DNA of 64,000 nucleotides from Marinomonas sargassi (lineage in GTDB: Bacteria > Pseudomonadota > Gammaproteobacteria > Pseudomonadales > Marinomonadaceae), in contig NZ_JAOVZB010000002.1 of NCBI RefSeq assembly GCF_025716875.1, positions 1 through 64,000 on the forward strand, read 5' to 3'. Of the stretch, positions 25,848-35,409 are shown in pieces (the stretch's first letter is position 1; each line of letters opens with the position of its first letter). Below the pieces are notes generated by a model that was not told the origin of the DNA, did no database searches, and saw nothing but the letters and a program-made list of their open reading frames with translations. The translations under genes were made by a program, and so were the position numbers.

Positions 25848-26912
25848 ATGAGCAAAATAGAATCCCTTGCTGACTTATTCGAAATGGTCGGCTGCGACGT
25901 AAGCTACTATGATTTGGGGCGCAACATTACCAAAATAACACCCCAGCAAAGCGTACAATTTGACCGTAAACAACAAGCTTACCCATACCCTTTCCGTCAG
26001 CATGCTTGGTTAGCTTGCCTACTTAAAAAACCAAACGCGAAAAACATCGAAGAACAAGGGGTTATTTGGTTCTTAAAATTGCCATTAGATGAAGCAGGCT
26101 GTTTGAATTTAGGGACACGAGACCACTTCATCAAAACCATTGTCGATAAGATTTTACATAAAGGTGAAGAAGCCGGTTTATCTGAAGCACTCGAAGACAG
26201 CCCATATGTTTTCAAGCCAGATCAAGAAAGAATGGCAAGCCTACATGCTATTTTAGGCAAAGACCTTAAACAGCCGCCATCACAATACTTTGAGCAAGTG
26301 GTTGATTACCTATCCGCCACTAACTTTCAAAACAGTGATGAATGGCAAAACCTCGGTTTACAAGGCATCGCTGAACTAGCCTGTCGTGTTCATGAAAGCC
26401 AATACCAAGCTTTAATTAGCAAAGCGGTTCAATACGCTGTACCACAAATTGTGGGGCCTCTTTGTCATGCATTGGAACATGAAGTTCTACCAGATGAGCT
26501 ACAAGCCTTATTCATTGAACGTCTAAACAATGAAAACGACCCTCTTATCGTCTCAAGTTACATAAGAGCCATTTCACGATCCGAGTTAAATGACCAAGTA
26601 TTATTGCCTCTCTTTGCGCTTCTAGGCAGCCTCACTGAATGCAATGATGATCAAGTCCACCCTATCGCAGCACTAGCCGCGAAATGCCCTCACTGGTTAA
26701 AACAGAACCCCCAGTTACTTCGAATTGTTATGGAAAAACTGGCCCATAGAGAAGATGGCTATATCGCCTTTAAACAAGTGACGGCTGAACTCAGCCAACA
26801 TGCAGATACAAAACCAGTATTGTGGAACTTATTGCGCAGCCCGCATATTAGCCAAAAGCTTGCCCAAGCAGTGAGCCATCTATTTTCAGAGACACCTAGA
26901 TCTCTGCATTAA
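25848..26912 (+). CDS. DUF3549 family protein
   Basis: A 354-residue protein of mostly helical, repeat-like character. The start at 25848 (MSKIESLADLFEMVGCDVSY) matches the family beginning; an in-frame ATG at 25812 adds 12 residues and has no ribosome site. Family features are the N-terminal YYDLGRNITKI and YPYPFRQHAWLACLL. The C-terminal half has ARM/HEAT-like helices (for example DELQALFIERLNNENDPLIV). Function is unknown. It is divergent from yqcC with only about 60-100 bases between. A terminator follows. Confidence 0.75.
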   Translation: MSKIESLADLFEMVGCDVSYYDLGRNITKITPQQSVQFDRKQQAYPYPFRQHAWLACLLKKPNAKNIEEQGVIWFLKLPLDEAGCLNLGTRDHFIKTIVDKILHKGEEAGLSEALEDSPYVFKPDQERMASLHAILGKDLKQPPSQYFEQVVDYLSATNFQNSDEWQNLGLQGIAELACRVHESQYQALISKAVQYAVPQIVGPLCHALEHEVLPDELQALFIERLNNENDPLIVSSYIRAISRSELNDQVLLPLFALLGSLTECNDDQVHPIAALAAKCPHWLKQNPQLLRIVMEKLAHREDGYIAFKQVTAELSQHADTKPVLWNLLRSPHISQKLAQAVSHLFSETPRSLH

Positions 26913-26934
26913 AAACATTCAATATACTGAAACC

Positions 26935-26972
26935 AAAAGAGCTCAATACCGCGAGGTATTGAGCTCTTTTTT
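26935..26972. terminator. Bidirectional terminator after DUF3549 gene
   Basis: A 16-bp stem AAAAGAGCTCAATACC / GGTATTGAGCTCTTTT with a 4-base loop and T-run. Confidence 0.9.
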
Positions 26973-26988
26973 CGTACTTTAAAAAAGG

Positions 26989-27246
26989 CTAATGCATAGA
27001 TCTCACATTTCCTTTCTTACACATACTCTTACGGTGTTCTATAAATTCGTCCGTCAGCAGATATTCACCTCTGTCGGTACGAGATAATGCGCCTCGATCG
27101 ATCAAAGCCGTTAGAGTCTTAGGCAACACTTTCTGACGCTTATCTCCTTTAACAAAGAAAAATTGTTCGTCCAATTCAATGAGTTCAAATCCTGATTCTA
27201 AAAAGCCAACACATAGATTCTGAGTTGGCGTTAACTTGAGTTTCAT
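26989..27246 (-). CDS. Conserved hypothetical protein, 85 residues
   Basis: A small soluble protein beginning MKLKLTPTQNLCVGFLESGF. AGGGG lies 4 bases before the ATG at 27246; a GTG four codons upstream is less likely. LPKTLTALIDRGALSRTDRG looks like a short winged-helix-type segment. I do not recognise the family. It lies between two terminators, so it forms its own transcription unit downstream of purU. Confidence 0.6.
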   Translation of the reverse strand: MKLKLTPTQNLCVGFLESGFELIELDEQFFFVKGDKRQKVLPKTLTALIDRGALSRTDRGEYLLTDEFIEHRKSMCKKGNVRSMH

Positions 27247-27346
27247 AAATCCCCTCACTTGCCGTCTCTTTAATTTGATTCTTAGGTAACTATAGCCTGT
27301 TTTAAATATAAGACAGAAAAATGCATAAAAGTTCCTAAAAAAACAA

Positions 27347-27377
27347 AAAAGGAGAAGATACGCTATCTTCTCCTTTT
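27347..27377 (-). terminator. Terminator after purU
   Basis: A 14-bp stem AAAAGGAGAAGATA / TATCTTCTCCTTTT with a 3-base loop. On the minus strand it runs into a long T-tract. Confidence 0.9.
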
Positions 27378-27410
27378 AAAAGGCCACCATGAGGAAGTGA
27401 TAAAAAAGCC

Positions 27411-28271
27411 TTACTCTGAAAAGACTACCGTTTTATTACCATGTACTAACACACGATCTTCCAAGTGGTAACGCAAGCCTCTAGATAAAACCAACTTCTC
27501 AATGTCTTTACCGAGACGAACCATGTCTTCCGCAGCATGGCTATGGCGTACTCGTATTACATCTTGTTCAATGATAGGACCAGCATCCAAATCAGCTGTC
27601 ACATAGTGGCAGGTTGCCCCAATCAACTTCACACCTCTTACAGCAGCCTGATGATATGGCTTAGCACCAATAAATGAAGGCAAGAAACTATGGTGAATAT
27701 TGATCACTTTATGACGGTACTTTTCACATAGATACTCAGGGAAGATTTGCATGTAACGAGCCAGCACTATGGTATCCGCTTGCGACTCATCAATACGCGC
27801 TTCAATTTCTTGGAAAGCTGGCATCTTGTTTTCTTTCGGTACCGGAATACAGTGATAAGGAATCTTATACCACTCCACCATAGAACGAAGATCTTCGTGG
27901 TTTGCGATAACACCAACAATCTCGCAGTTTAATTCACCTGTATGCCAACGGTGCATAATATCGTTAAGGCAGTGGGATTCTTTCGTCGCTAATAGCATTA
28001 CCTTAGGGCGATCTTCACTGTCTTTCACGTACCAACGCATGTTGTATTCTTGCGCTATAGGCTCGAACTCTTTACGGAAGGTTTCCACATCTACAGATAG
28101 GCTCTCAGCATCTATATCATGTCTCATGAAGAACCACTTTTGCTCTAGGTCGGTATGGTGGCTTGCTTCGATAATGGAACCTGTACGTTCATTTAAAAAC
28201 TGGCTTACTGCTGCAACAATCCCCACTCTGTCGGGGCAACTAATAACCAATCGAAATGTTTTCTTTATCAT
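27411..28271 (-). CDS. purU: Formyltetrahydrofolate deformylase
   Basis: A 286-residue cytoplasmic enzyme that hydrolyses 10-formyltetrahydrofolate to formate and tetrahydrofolate. It balances one-carbon pools and supplies formate to PurT. An ACT domain is at about 8-80 (RLVISCPDRVGIVAAVSQFL) and a formyltransferase domain at about 90-280. The catalytic segment is VINIHHSFLPSFIGAKPYHQ, with HYVTADLDAGPIIEQD further on. The length is typical. It has its own terminator and is probably monocistronic. Confidence 0.95.
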   Translation of the reverse strand: MIKKTFRLVISCPDRVGIVAAVSQFLNERTGSIIEASHHTDLEQKWFFMRHDIDAESLSVDVETFRKEFEPIAQEYNMRWYVKDSEDRPKVMLLATKESHCLNDIMHRWHTGELNCEIVGVIANHEDLRSMVEWYKIPYHCIPVPKENKMPAFQEIEARIDESQADTIVLARYMQIFPEYLCEKYRHKVINIHHSFLPSFIGAKPYHQAAVRGVKLIGATCHYVTADLDAGPIIEQDVIRVRHSHAAEDMVRLGKDIEKLVLSRGLRYHLEDRVLVHGNKTVVFSE

Positions 28272-28355
28272 ATAAAAACGTTTAAACCTTTTACTATAAA
28301 AATGTTGGGCATCGATATTCGACCACCACTATTAATGGTATTACCCTAATGTAAA

Positions 28356-30524
28356 TCAAGCCTTGTGTTTTATCACATAGCATTGATGGATTTTATTGTT
28401 GCGATCGAAGTCTAGATCCAGTGTTTGACGGGTAATGTTTGCCACATCAAACTCTTGCTCTAAAGAATCGTCTAATACAAAGCGACGATAGTTATTTGAA
28501 AAAATCAGTTCGCCTTTTTCAGATAACCTTGCCATTGCTAATCTCACCAGCTCGCCATGATCTCGCTGAATATCAAGAACATCGGCCATTTTTTTCGAAT
28601 TAGAAAAAGTCGGCGGATCCATGAAGATCAAATCAAATTCATCACGACTTTGTTTTAGCCATTCGATGCAATCTGCTCGTTCTACCTGATGGTCTCGTTC
28701 AGAGAACTCATTTAATTCGATATTACGACGCGCCCATTCTGTGTAGGTGTTCGACATATCAACACTTAAACTCGAACGCGCACCACCTTGTCCAGCATGC
28801 ACGGACGCAGAAGCGGTGTAACAAAATAGATTTAAGAATCGTGTTCCGTTTGCTTTTTCCTGAATCAGCTTTCGCACAGGTCTGTGATCTAAAAAGAGGC
28901 CAGTATCAAGATAGTCTTTCAAGTTCACGATGAATTCACAACCGTGTTCTTCTACCACCATTTCATGCTTAGACTGGTCTAACTTTTCATATTGTTCTTT
29001 GCCCGTTTGTCTTTGTCTATGTTTAAGAACCACATTCGACTCAGAAATATTCAGTGCTGTTGGTATCGCAGACATAACATCAAACAAACGTTGCTTAGCT
29101 TTTTCAGGGTCAACACTTTTTGGTGCCTGATATTCTTGTACGTGCGCCCAATCTTTATAAATATCAATGGCGACTGCGTATTCAGGCATATCCGCATCGT
29201 ATACGCGATAGCACTGGATTTTATTATTCGCGACCCACTTTTTAAGCTTCTTAGCATTCTTTTGTAGGCGGTTCGCAAACATTTGTGCACCGGGTGACAT
29301 GACAGACTTGGCCACAACGTCTTCTTTGATATTGCCCGAATGCAATGGGAATAGATATGCGCGACACTCAATACCACCATTAATAACACGAGTGCTCTTT
29401 TCTGGACGAGCCGGTATTTGGCGAGCTAATTGTTCGTTACTGGTCAGCATCATCAACTGCCAACCACGAGCATGGTTTACAACCCACTCTCCTAACTGGC
29501 TATAAAGAGCAATAAGAGCCATCTCATCGCCCAAGCGTTCACCATAAGGTGGGTTAGTAATAACCAAACCCGGGGCATCAGGCACAATATCAAACTCGTG
29601 TTCTTGGAAAGGCGTCATCGACACTTCTACCACACCAACTAAACCGGCACGCTTAATATTTTCGCGTGCAGCAGCAATGGCTTTCTGCTCTCGATCCGTA
29701 CCTTGGAAGCGAATACCTAGTGTTTTAGGATCTTTTTTGCGGTTTTTCGCAAAATCCATCAACTGTTGCCACATTCTGTGTTGATGTTGAGACCAGCCTT
29801 TAAATCCCCAATACTGACGACGTAAACCCGGTGCAATATCTAACGACATAAGTGCCGCTTCAACAAGGAAGGTCCCTGAGCCACACATAGGGTCAATCAG
29901 TTGAGTTAACTCACAATCCGTTCCCCAGCCAGCTCTTAACAACAAACCAGCAGCTAGGTTTTCTTTTAATGGTGCCATGCCACCATGTTGACGGTAGCCA
30001 CGGCGGTGCATACTTTCACCGGATAGATCTATACTGACAGTCACCACATCGCGTTTAATGCGTAATGCGATACGCAGATCTGGTTGTTCTTTTTCAACAC
30101 TTGGGCGTTCGCCCGTTAAAGCGACAAAGTAGTCTGCAATAGCGTCTTTTGCGCGCACTGCACCAAATTGTGTATTACGAATATGATGGTTAGTACCATG
30201 GCAATCAATCGCTATGGTGTTCGTCGCCTTCATATGGTCCGACCACGGAATGGCTTTTACCGCATCGTATAGGTCATCTGCGGATTCCATTTTGAAATTC
30301 GCAATCGGCAGCATCACTCTTGTTGCAACACGAGACCAAAGACAGGCTTTATAAATGCCCTCTAAATCCGTCGTTAGCTTAACCTGCGCTTCGCCTAAAC
30401 GAGTTTGCGTTAAACCTTCCCTGTGTAATTCTTTTTCTAGAACATTTTCTAACCCTAGGGGACAGGTTATTTCTAAGGCATATAGCGAGTCTGCTATCTC
30501 CGGCGTCTCTAATATCGTGCTCAT
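28356..30524 (-). CDS. rlmL: Bifunctional 23S rRNA methyltransferase RlmKL
   Basis: A 722-residue fusion that makes m2G2445 and m7G2069 in 23S rRNA. The N-terminal half has a THUMP domain and the RlmL methyltransferase (LIDPMCGSGTFLVEAAL; catalytic VITNPPYGERL). The C-terminal half is RlmK (FLNLFCYTASASVHAGQGGA; LIFMDPPTFSNSKKM). The ATG at 30524 is chosen because a longer frame would begin at a TTG inside the pyrD terminator hairpin. The E. coli homologue is about 700 residues. Confidence 0.95.
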   Translation of the reverse strand: MSTILETPEIADSLYALEITCPLGLENVLEKELHREGLTQTRLGEAQVKLTTDLEGIYKACLWSRVATRVMLPIANFKMESADDLYDAVKAIPWSDHMKATNTIAIDCHGTNHHIRNTQFGAVRAKDAIADYFVALTGERPSVEKEQPDLRIALRIKRDVVTVSIDLSGESMHRRGYRQHGGMAPLKENLAAGLLLRAGWGTDCELTQLIDPMCGSGTFLVEAALMSLDIAPGLRRQYWGFKGWSQHQHRMWQQLMDFAKNRKKDPKTLGIRFQGTDREQKAIAAARENIKRAGLVGVVEVSMTPFQEHEFDIVPDAPGLVITNPPYGERLGDEMALIALYSQLGEWVVNHARGWQLMMLTSNEQLARQIPARPEKSTRVINGGIECRAYLFPLHSGNIKEDVVAKSVMSPGAQMFANRLQKNAKKLKKWVANNKIQCYRVYDADMPEYAVAIDIYKDWAHVQEYQAPKSVDPEKAKQRLFDVMSAIPTALNISESNVVLKHRQRQTGKEQYEKLDQSKHEMVVEEHGCEFIVNLKDYLDTGLFLDHRPVRKLIQEKANGTRFLNLFCYTASASVHAGQGGARSSLSVDMSNTYTEWARRNIELNEFSERDHQVERADCIEWLKQSRDEFDLIFMDPPTFSNSKKMADVLDIQRDHGELVRLAMARLSEKGELIFSNNYRRFVLDDSLEQEFDVANITRQTLDLDFDRNNKIHQCYVIKHKA

Positions 30525-30558
30525 TTTAAAGTTACTTTTTAAGTGTCTATGAATATTC

Positions 30559-30590
30559 AAAAAAGAAGGCGAGATCAAGCCTCGCCTTCT
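30559..30590 (-). terminator. Terminator after pyrD
   Basis: A perfect 10-bp stem AGAAGGCGAG / CTCGCCTTCT with a 7-base loop and a T-run on the minus strand. It lies between pyrD and rlmKL. Confidence 0.85.
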
Positions 30591-30631
30591 TCACAAAACG
30601 CCAATAAAAGTGGCGCTATTAAATTTAATAA

Positions 30632-31672
30632 TTAAATGCCTAAATCACACTCACGGAAGTATGCATCCGTACTGGCTACTGCTTCTTTAATCAATTCTGG
30701 GCCTTGATAAATAAAGCCTGAATAAATTTGCACTAGGCTCGCGCCAGCTTGTAATTTTTCAACGGCATCTGCACCACTTGAAATACCACCAACACCGATA
30801 ATGGGAAGTGTGCCTTTCAAGTGCTCTGCTAGTGTTTTCACCACATGAGTAGAAGCGTCGCGAACAGGTGCACCGCTCAAGCCGCCCGCTTCTTCGGCAA
30901 ATTGATGGCCAGCGACTGCGTCGCGAGATAAAGTCGTATTGGTCGCTATAATACCATCAACCCCTTGTTCAACTAAGGTGTCTGACACTAACTTTATTTC
31001 GTCATCCGTCATATCTGGTGCAATTTTCACGGCCAAAGGAACACGCTTACCATGCTCTGCTTCATATTGGTTACGAGCCGCAATCAAGGGCGAAATCAAC
31101 TCTGCTAAACTTTCACCAAATTGTAGGCTACGCAAACCTGGCGTATTCGGTGAACTGATATTAGCCGTTATGTAATCCGCGTAAGGAATAACAGCCGTTA
31201 GACAAGCCAAGTAATCCGCTGCCGCACCTTCAACAGAGGTGGTTAGATTCTTACCAATATTGACGCCTAAAACACCAGGGTAATTATGGGATTTAATTCG
31301 AGAAACAAGATGATCTACCCCTTTGTTATTAAACCCCATACGGTTGATAATGGCTTCGTGCTCAGGCAAACGAAATAATCTAGGTTTAGGATTACCAGCT
31401 TGCCCTTTTGGAGTAATAGTACCGACTTCTACAAAACCAAAACCTAAAGCCCCTAATGCTTCAAAAGCATCGGCATTTTTATCCAAGCCAGCTGCTAAAC
31501 CAACCGCGTTGGGAAAACGTAGTCCCATCACTTCCACTGGAGAGGCTGCTGGCAAACCACCTAACAACTTATTTACGCCAAGTCGGCTACTTGCTGCTAA
31601 AAGGTCTAACGACAATTCATGGGCGACTTCTGGGTCCAGTTTAAAAAGCAATGAGCGAGCGAGGTTATACAT
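30632..31672 (-). CDS. pyrD: Dihydroorotate dehydrogenase, class 2 (quinone-linked)
   Basis: A 346-residue membrane-associated flavoenzyme. It oxidises dihydroorotate to orotate in pyrimidine synthesis, passing electrons to quinone. The N-terminal 40 residues ([20 protein letters not shown]) form the quinone tunnel helices that define class 2. FMN and active-site regions are '[20 protein letters not shown]', the catalytic Ser in [11 protein letters not shown], and [20 protein letters not shown]. The length matches E. coli PyrD. The DUF2835 gene lies 28 bases upstream on the same strand. Confidence 0.95.
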   Translation of the reverse strand: MYNLARSLLFKLDPEVAHELSLDLLAASSRLGVNKLLGGLPAASPVEVMGLRFPNAVGLAAGLDKNADAFEALGALGFGFVEVGTITPKGQAGNPKPRLFRLPEHEAIINRMGFNNKGVDHLVSRIKSHNYPGVLGVNIGKNLTTSVEGAAADYLACLTAVIPYADYITANISSPNTPGLRSLQFGESLAELISPLIAARNQYEAEHGKRVPLAVKIAPDMTDDEIKLVSDTLVEQGVDGIIATNTTLSRDAVAGHQFAEEAGGLSGAPVRDASTHVVKTLAEHLKGTLPIIGVGGISSGADAVEKLQAGASLVQIYSGFIYQGPELIKEAVASTDAYFRECDLGI

Positions 31673-31700
31673 GTTAAAGGCTCCTAGAGAGTTAAGGTGA

Positions 31701-31922
31701 CTATTTAAGCTGAGTCACACCAATCAATTTATTATTGTCGTCAAATTCTACTTCAAAAAAACCATTTATCCCTTGGTGCGTTAAAAAACGTTGAAAAGAC
31801 GCTAATGGTAGTTGGACTTTTCGGCCATCCAAACTATGTGCCACTAGGTTCTTTGCTGCACCTGAGTATAGAGCTTCATATTTAAATACGGGTAAAGCCA
31901 CATTCAATACAATTTTTGCCAT
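31701..31922 (-). CDS. DUF2835 family protein
   Basis: A 73-residue soluble protein. The ATG at 31922 follows AGGAA by 6 bases and gives the usual family length; an upstream ATG adds 15 unmatched residues. [20 protein letters not shown] and [17 protein letters not shown] are the family core, which resembles a small PilZ-like beta barrel. Function is unknown. It lies just upstream of pyrD and is probably co-transcribed with it. Confidence 0.8.
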   Translation of the reverse strand: MAKIVLNVALPVFKYEALYSGAAKNLVAHSLDGRKVQLPLASFQRFLTHQGINGFFEVEFDDNNKLIGVTQLK

Positions 31923-31975
31923 TCTTATTCCTAATATTCGCTTACCTTTGCCAACATCATTCTGCATGCAAAGAA

Positions 31976-32003
31976 TTGAAATCGTTAAGATGATCCCTAT
32001 TAT
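31976..32003 (+). promoter_or_regulatory. Candidate sigma-70 promoter of the moxR/bat operon
   Basis: TTGAAA (31976-31981), a 16-base spacer and TATTAT (31998-32003) lie 48 bases before the moxR start. A second pair, TTGACA with TATAAG at 32010-32037, is stronger on paper but would leave almost no leader, so it was not chosen. Confidence 0.4.
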
Positions 32004-32050
32004 ATTGTGTTGACACTTTTATTGACAGAAGTATAAGGAACCTAGCTTCA

Positions 32051-33019
32051 ATGGTAACAGTAATTGAGCAACTAAAAGCCCACCTTAACCGCGCTATTAT
32101 AGGTCAAACAGAGTTAACCCATGAACTACTTGTGGCTTTAATCGCTAATGGCCATGTTCTTTTAGAGGGTCCTCCTGGCATTGCTAAAACCACCGCAGCA
32201 AAAGCCTTAGCGAATGCTATCGACAGTCGTTTCCAACGCATTCAATTTACCCCTGATTTATTGCCGGGGGATGTCACAGGATCGGACATCTATCAGCAAG
32301 AAACTGGCGAGTTTCGCTTTGTTTCTGGCCCAATTATGAATGAGATTGTCTTAGCTGATGAAATCAACCGTGCGCCAGCGAAAGTTCAATCAGCTCTTTT
32401 AGAAGCAATGGGGGAGAAACAAGTCACAGTTGGTAATAATAGCTATGCCCTACCACCACTGTTTTTTGTTATCGCCACTCAAAACCCGATCGAGCAAGAA
32501 GGTACTTATCCTCTACCTGAAGCACAACTTGATCGTTTTATGATGAAGGTACAGCTAGGCTACCCAGATGCATCAAGTGAATTGGAAGTACTAAGGTTAG
32601 TCCGCCAGCAAGATCTGCATAAAACAGCGAATAATAAGCCCCAAGCCTTATGTCAACCAAGTGACATTCTTGCCTTACAGCAACAAGCACTAAACCTTTA
32701 TATGTCGGAAAGTGTCGAGCAATACATAGTTCAGCTAGTCATGGCGACTCGACAACCTGAGTTGTATTTAGGCAATAACTCCGCAGATGAGAACTTAATT
32801 GAATTTGGCGCTAGTCCACGTGCCACCTTAGCACTGGATCGTTGTGCCCGCGCTAATGCACTCTTAAATGGTAGAGATTTTGTCACACCAGATGATGTTC
32901 GTGCTGTGGCTTTACCCGTGTTACGTCACCGCGTGATTACTACGTTTGAGGCACAAGCGGCCGGCTTGTCAGTAGATGATTTGTTGAAACGTTTGATTAG
33001 TCACATACCAGCACTGTAA
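32051..33019 (+). CDS. MoxR-family AAA+ ATPase
   Basis: A 322-residue cytoplasmic ATPase acting as a chaperone for VWA-domain partners. Walker A is GPPGIAKT (40-47), Walker B IVLADEINR (99-107), and sensor regions are ATQNPIEQEGTYPLPEAQLD and GASPRATLALDRCARA. It is the first gene of a six-gene unit with DUF58, DUF4381 and three Bat-type genes, the usual MoxR neighbourhood. This operon has been linked to stress tolerance and envelope functions in other bacteria. The exact client is unknown. Confidence 0.9.
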   Translation: MVTVIEQLKAHLNRAIIGQTELTHELLVALIANGHVLLEGPPGIAKTTAAKALANAIDSRFQRIQFTPDLLPGDVTGSDIYQQETGEFRFVSGPIMNEIVLADEINRAPAKVQSALLEAMGEKQVTVGNNSYALPPLFFVIATQNPIEQEGTYPLPEAQLDRFMMKVQLGYPDASSELEVLRLVRQQDLHKTANNKPQALCQPSDILALQQQALNLYMSESVEQYIVQLVMATRQPELYLGNNSADENLIEFGASPRATLALDRCARANALLNGRDFVTPDDVRAVALPVLRHRVITTFEAQAAGLSVDDLLKRLISHIPAL

Positions 33020-33024
33020 CCATT

Positions 33025-33936
33025 ATGATGCCTTTGTTGTCGCCACCATCACCTATATTAGATGAAGCTCATTTCACCCTATTAGCCCATTACGCTAAGC
33101 ACCTTGGTCGAGCGCCAAAAGCCATGCGTTTTTCAAGCACGGCTGGAGAATCGCGTTCCCGTAAGAAGGGCCATGGCATGGAGATGCTGGAGTTGCGCAG
33201 CTATCAGGCCAGCGACGATTTAAGGCATATTGATTGGAGAGTCACGGCACGAACAGGCCAAGCTCATACTCGTTTATATGCACAGGAAAATGACCACCAG
33301 CGTTTGCTACTTTTGGATTTATCGAACGGTGCTTATTTTGGCACTCGTCATACCTTTGTTTCGACTCGCCTTATCCAATTAGCAGGACTAATTGCGTGGC
33401 GCTCTAAGCAACAAGGGGACACGCTCTCATACCAGCTGTCTTATGGCGAACAAAATAAAGGCAGTAATAAAGCAAAAGATTTTCCCCTGCTAATGCAGTC
33501 TTTAAAAGATGCTTCAGAATTGCATCATAGGTCAGCGCCCTCACCATCCACCAGCGTATGGGCAAACAATTTAATGGCACAAAGATCACACAATAAAGAC
33601 GTGATCATTCTGACAGACAAACAAAACTGGTCCCAGCAAGATGACATCAGCCTAATGCAACTCGCTAAGCACAACATGGTTCACTGGATACAGGTGTTTG
33701 ATAGCAATACATTCAAACTCCCTCCGGGGCAATATCAAATGGCGGACAGTGAAGGTATTAAACAGGTTAATGTCACACAGCAAAGCATGCAGAAGTCAAA
33801 AGCGCTTTTCCTTGAAGAAAATACAGCACTTACTAAAAAACTCGCTAGTTTTGGCATTCGCTATCAATTGTTTGATATTAGTGAATCACCAGAGACAATC
33901 GCTCGCTACCTACTTTCCCAAGGAGCCCTACGCTAA
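33025..33936 (+). CDS. DUF58 domain protein of the MoxR/Bat operon
   Basis: A 303-residue protein. The DUF58 signature is clear: MEMLELRSYQASDDLRHIDW followed by RVTARTGQAHTRLYAQEND. The later LLLLDLSNGAYFG looks like a reduced VWA-type strand. It starts 5 bases after moxR, and its stop shares one base with the next start, so the genes are translationally coupled. Its role is unproven; it is thought to work with the MoxR ATPase. Confidence 0.85.
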   Translation: MMPLLSPPSPILDEAHFTLLAHYAKHLGRAPKAMRFSSTAGESRSRKKGHGMEMLELRSYQASDDLRHIDWRVTARTGQAHTRLYAQENDHQRLLLLDLSNGAYFGTRHTFVSTRLIQLAGLIAWRSKQQGDTLSYQLSYGEQNKGSNKAKDFPLLMQSLKDASELHHRSAPSPSTSVWANNLMAQRSHNKDVIILTDKQNWSQQDDISLMQLAKHNMVHWIQVFDSNTFKLPPGQYQMADSEGIKQVNVTQQSMQKSKALFLEENTALTKKLASFGIRYQLFDISESPETIARYLLSQGALR

Positions 33937-34418
33937 TGGCTGATCAAGCAGTACAAGCCAGTATAGAGCTACCGAATAAAGCCTACTTATTACCAGAGGC
34001 TATTCCCATGTGGCCGCCTGTTTGGTGGAGCTGGCTCATACTTGCAGCCCTACTTATTTGTATAGCCTACGGGGCTGTCTATTTTTATCGCCGCCACAAA
34101 CAAAGAATCTACCGCCGTGAGGCTCGAGCATTATTAAAAAACCGAGCCGACGACCTCTCTGACAAAGAAGTGATCTTGCTTTGCCATGAAACGATTCGAC
34201 GTTGCCTTATCAGTGAAGGCGCCGTTATTAAAGCGGCATTACCCAGCCCTGAGCTCTTTAATACCCTAGACAAGGATCTTTCAAGTAAACACCAATTTGC
34301 GTTACTGGGAGATATCTTCATTAACGGTCAATATCGTCCACATATTGAATTGGATAGTGAGCAAAGAAAGCAAATTTTGAAAACGACAGACTATTGGGTA
34401 AGGAGTCACCATGCTTGA
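33936..34418 (+). CDS. DUF4381 membrane protein of the Bat operon
   Basis: A 160-residue protein. A short N-terminal region is followed by one transmembrane helix at about 28-50 (WPPVWWSWLILAALLICIAY), then a basic RRHKQRIYRREAR stretch and a helical cytoplasmic domain. Typical DUF4381 features are LPEAIPMWPPVWW and the C-terminal HIELDSEQRKQIL. It overlaps the upstream gene by one base and the downstream gene by eight. Function is unknown. Confidence 0.8.
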   Translation: MADQAVQASIELPNKAYLLPEAIPMWPPVWWSWLILAALLICIAYGAVYFYRRHKQRIYRREARALLKNRADDLSDKEVILLCHETIRRCLISEGAVIKAALPSPELFNTLDKDLSSKHQFALLGDIFINGQYRPHIELDSEQRKQILKTTDYWVRSHHA

Positions 34419-35409
34419 GCTGACTTGGCCTTGGTTATTGCTGCTTCTCCCCCTACCTGTGCTTGTTTACTGGTTACCAAAAACTAAGCCAAATGGGGAA
34501 GCCATTTGGTGGCCCAGCATCAAACAGTTTTCTACAGAAAAGAAGAATAAAGAACTGTCTCGCTTTTTATCATTAAGAGCTATTTGTCTGGTTTGTAGCT
34601 GGATCCTACTAGTACTCGCGTTTTCCAGACCCATCTGGTTCGGAGAGCCAACCCAAGTCACCCCTTCAGGTCGTGATTTATTAATAGCGTTGGATTTGTC
34701 AGGCAGCATGCAAACTGAAGATATGTTTTTAGAAAATGAGCCAGCCAACCGACTTGAAGCTGCAAAATCGGTTCTAGCTCGGTTTATAACCGAGCGTCAT
34801 GGTGACCGTATTGGCATTATTGTGTTTGGCTCCAAGGCTTATTTACAAGCCCCTTTAAGCTTTGATTCAGAAACTATCAATAAACTCATTCAAGAAACAC
34901 AGATTGGTTTTGCAGGCGAAAATACAGCCATAGGTGATGCTATTGGACTTGGTATTAAGCGTTTAGAAGAAAAACCCTCCGACAAAAAAGTGCTGATTCT
35001 GATGACAGATGGCGCTAATACAGCGGGTCGCATCCAACCACAACAAGCGGCCACCTTTGCAGCTTCGCAAAATGTACGTATACATACCATAGGTATTGGT
35101 GCGGAAAGCATGATGGTGCAAAGCTTCTTTGGTCAACGCGCCGTCAATCCATCTCGAGATTTAGATGAAGAGCTACTCAAAAACATTGCAGCAGAAACCG
35201 GTGGCCAGTACTTCCGCGCTAAAAGCACGGATGATTTACGTGAAATATATGTGACTCTGGACGAACTAGAACCCACTCCTTCTGAAGATATCTGGCAGCG
35301 TCCTATTCGCTCTTTATTTCATTGGCTGTGTTTGGCATCTATGGTGTTTTTAGGGTTATCTCTGGTTAACCGAAACGGTTCGTTTAAAATTACAAGGAGG
35401 TCCCTATGA
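34411..35409 (+). CDS. BatA-type VWA membrane protein
   Basis: A 332-residue protein. N-terminal helices at about 7-22 and 55-72 are followed by a von Willebrand A domain and a final helix near 305-322. The metal site is complete: DLSGSM (95-100), GFAGENTAIGDAIGLG for the Thr, and LMTDGANTAG for the Asp. It overlaps both neighbours. BatA-like proteins pair with BatB and BatD at the inner membrane; the Bacteroides operon was named for aerotolerance. Confidence 0.85.
   Translation: MLELTWPWLLLLLPLPVLVYWLPKTKPNGEAIWWPSIKQFSTEKKNKELSRFLSLRAICLVCSWILLVLAFSRPIWFGEPTQVTPSGRDLLIALDLSGSMQTEDMFLENEPANRLEAAKSVLARFITERHGDRIGIIVFGSKAYLQAPLSFDSETINKLIQETQIGFAGENTAIGDAIGLGIKRLEEKPSDKKVLILMTDGANTAGRIQPQQAATFAASQNVRIHTIGIGAESMMVQSFFGQRAVNPSRDLDEELLKNIAAETGGQYFRAKSTDDLREIYVTLDELEPTPSEDIWQRPIRSLFHWLCLASMVFLGLSLVNRNGSFKITRRSL

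Noticed and set aside
30525-30578. N-terminal extension of RlmKL starting at TTG 30578
   Set aside because: It would begin inside the pyrD terminator hairpin, and the added 18 residues match nothing in the family.
32010-32037. TTGACA-N16-TATAAG promoter for moxR
   Set aside because: Transcription would begin about 7 bases before the ATG and within the ribosome site. An upstream pair fits better.
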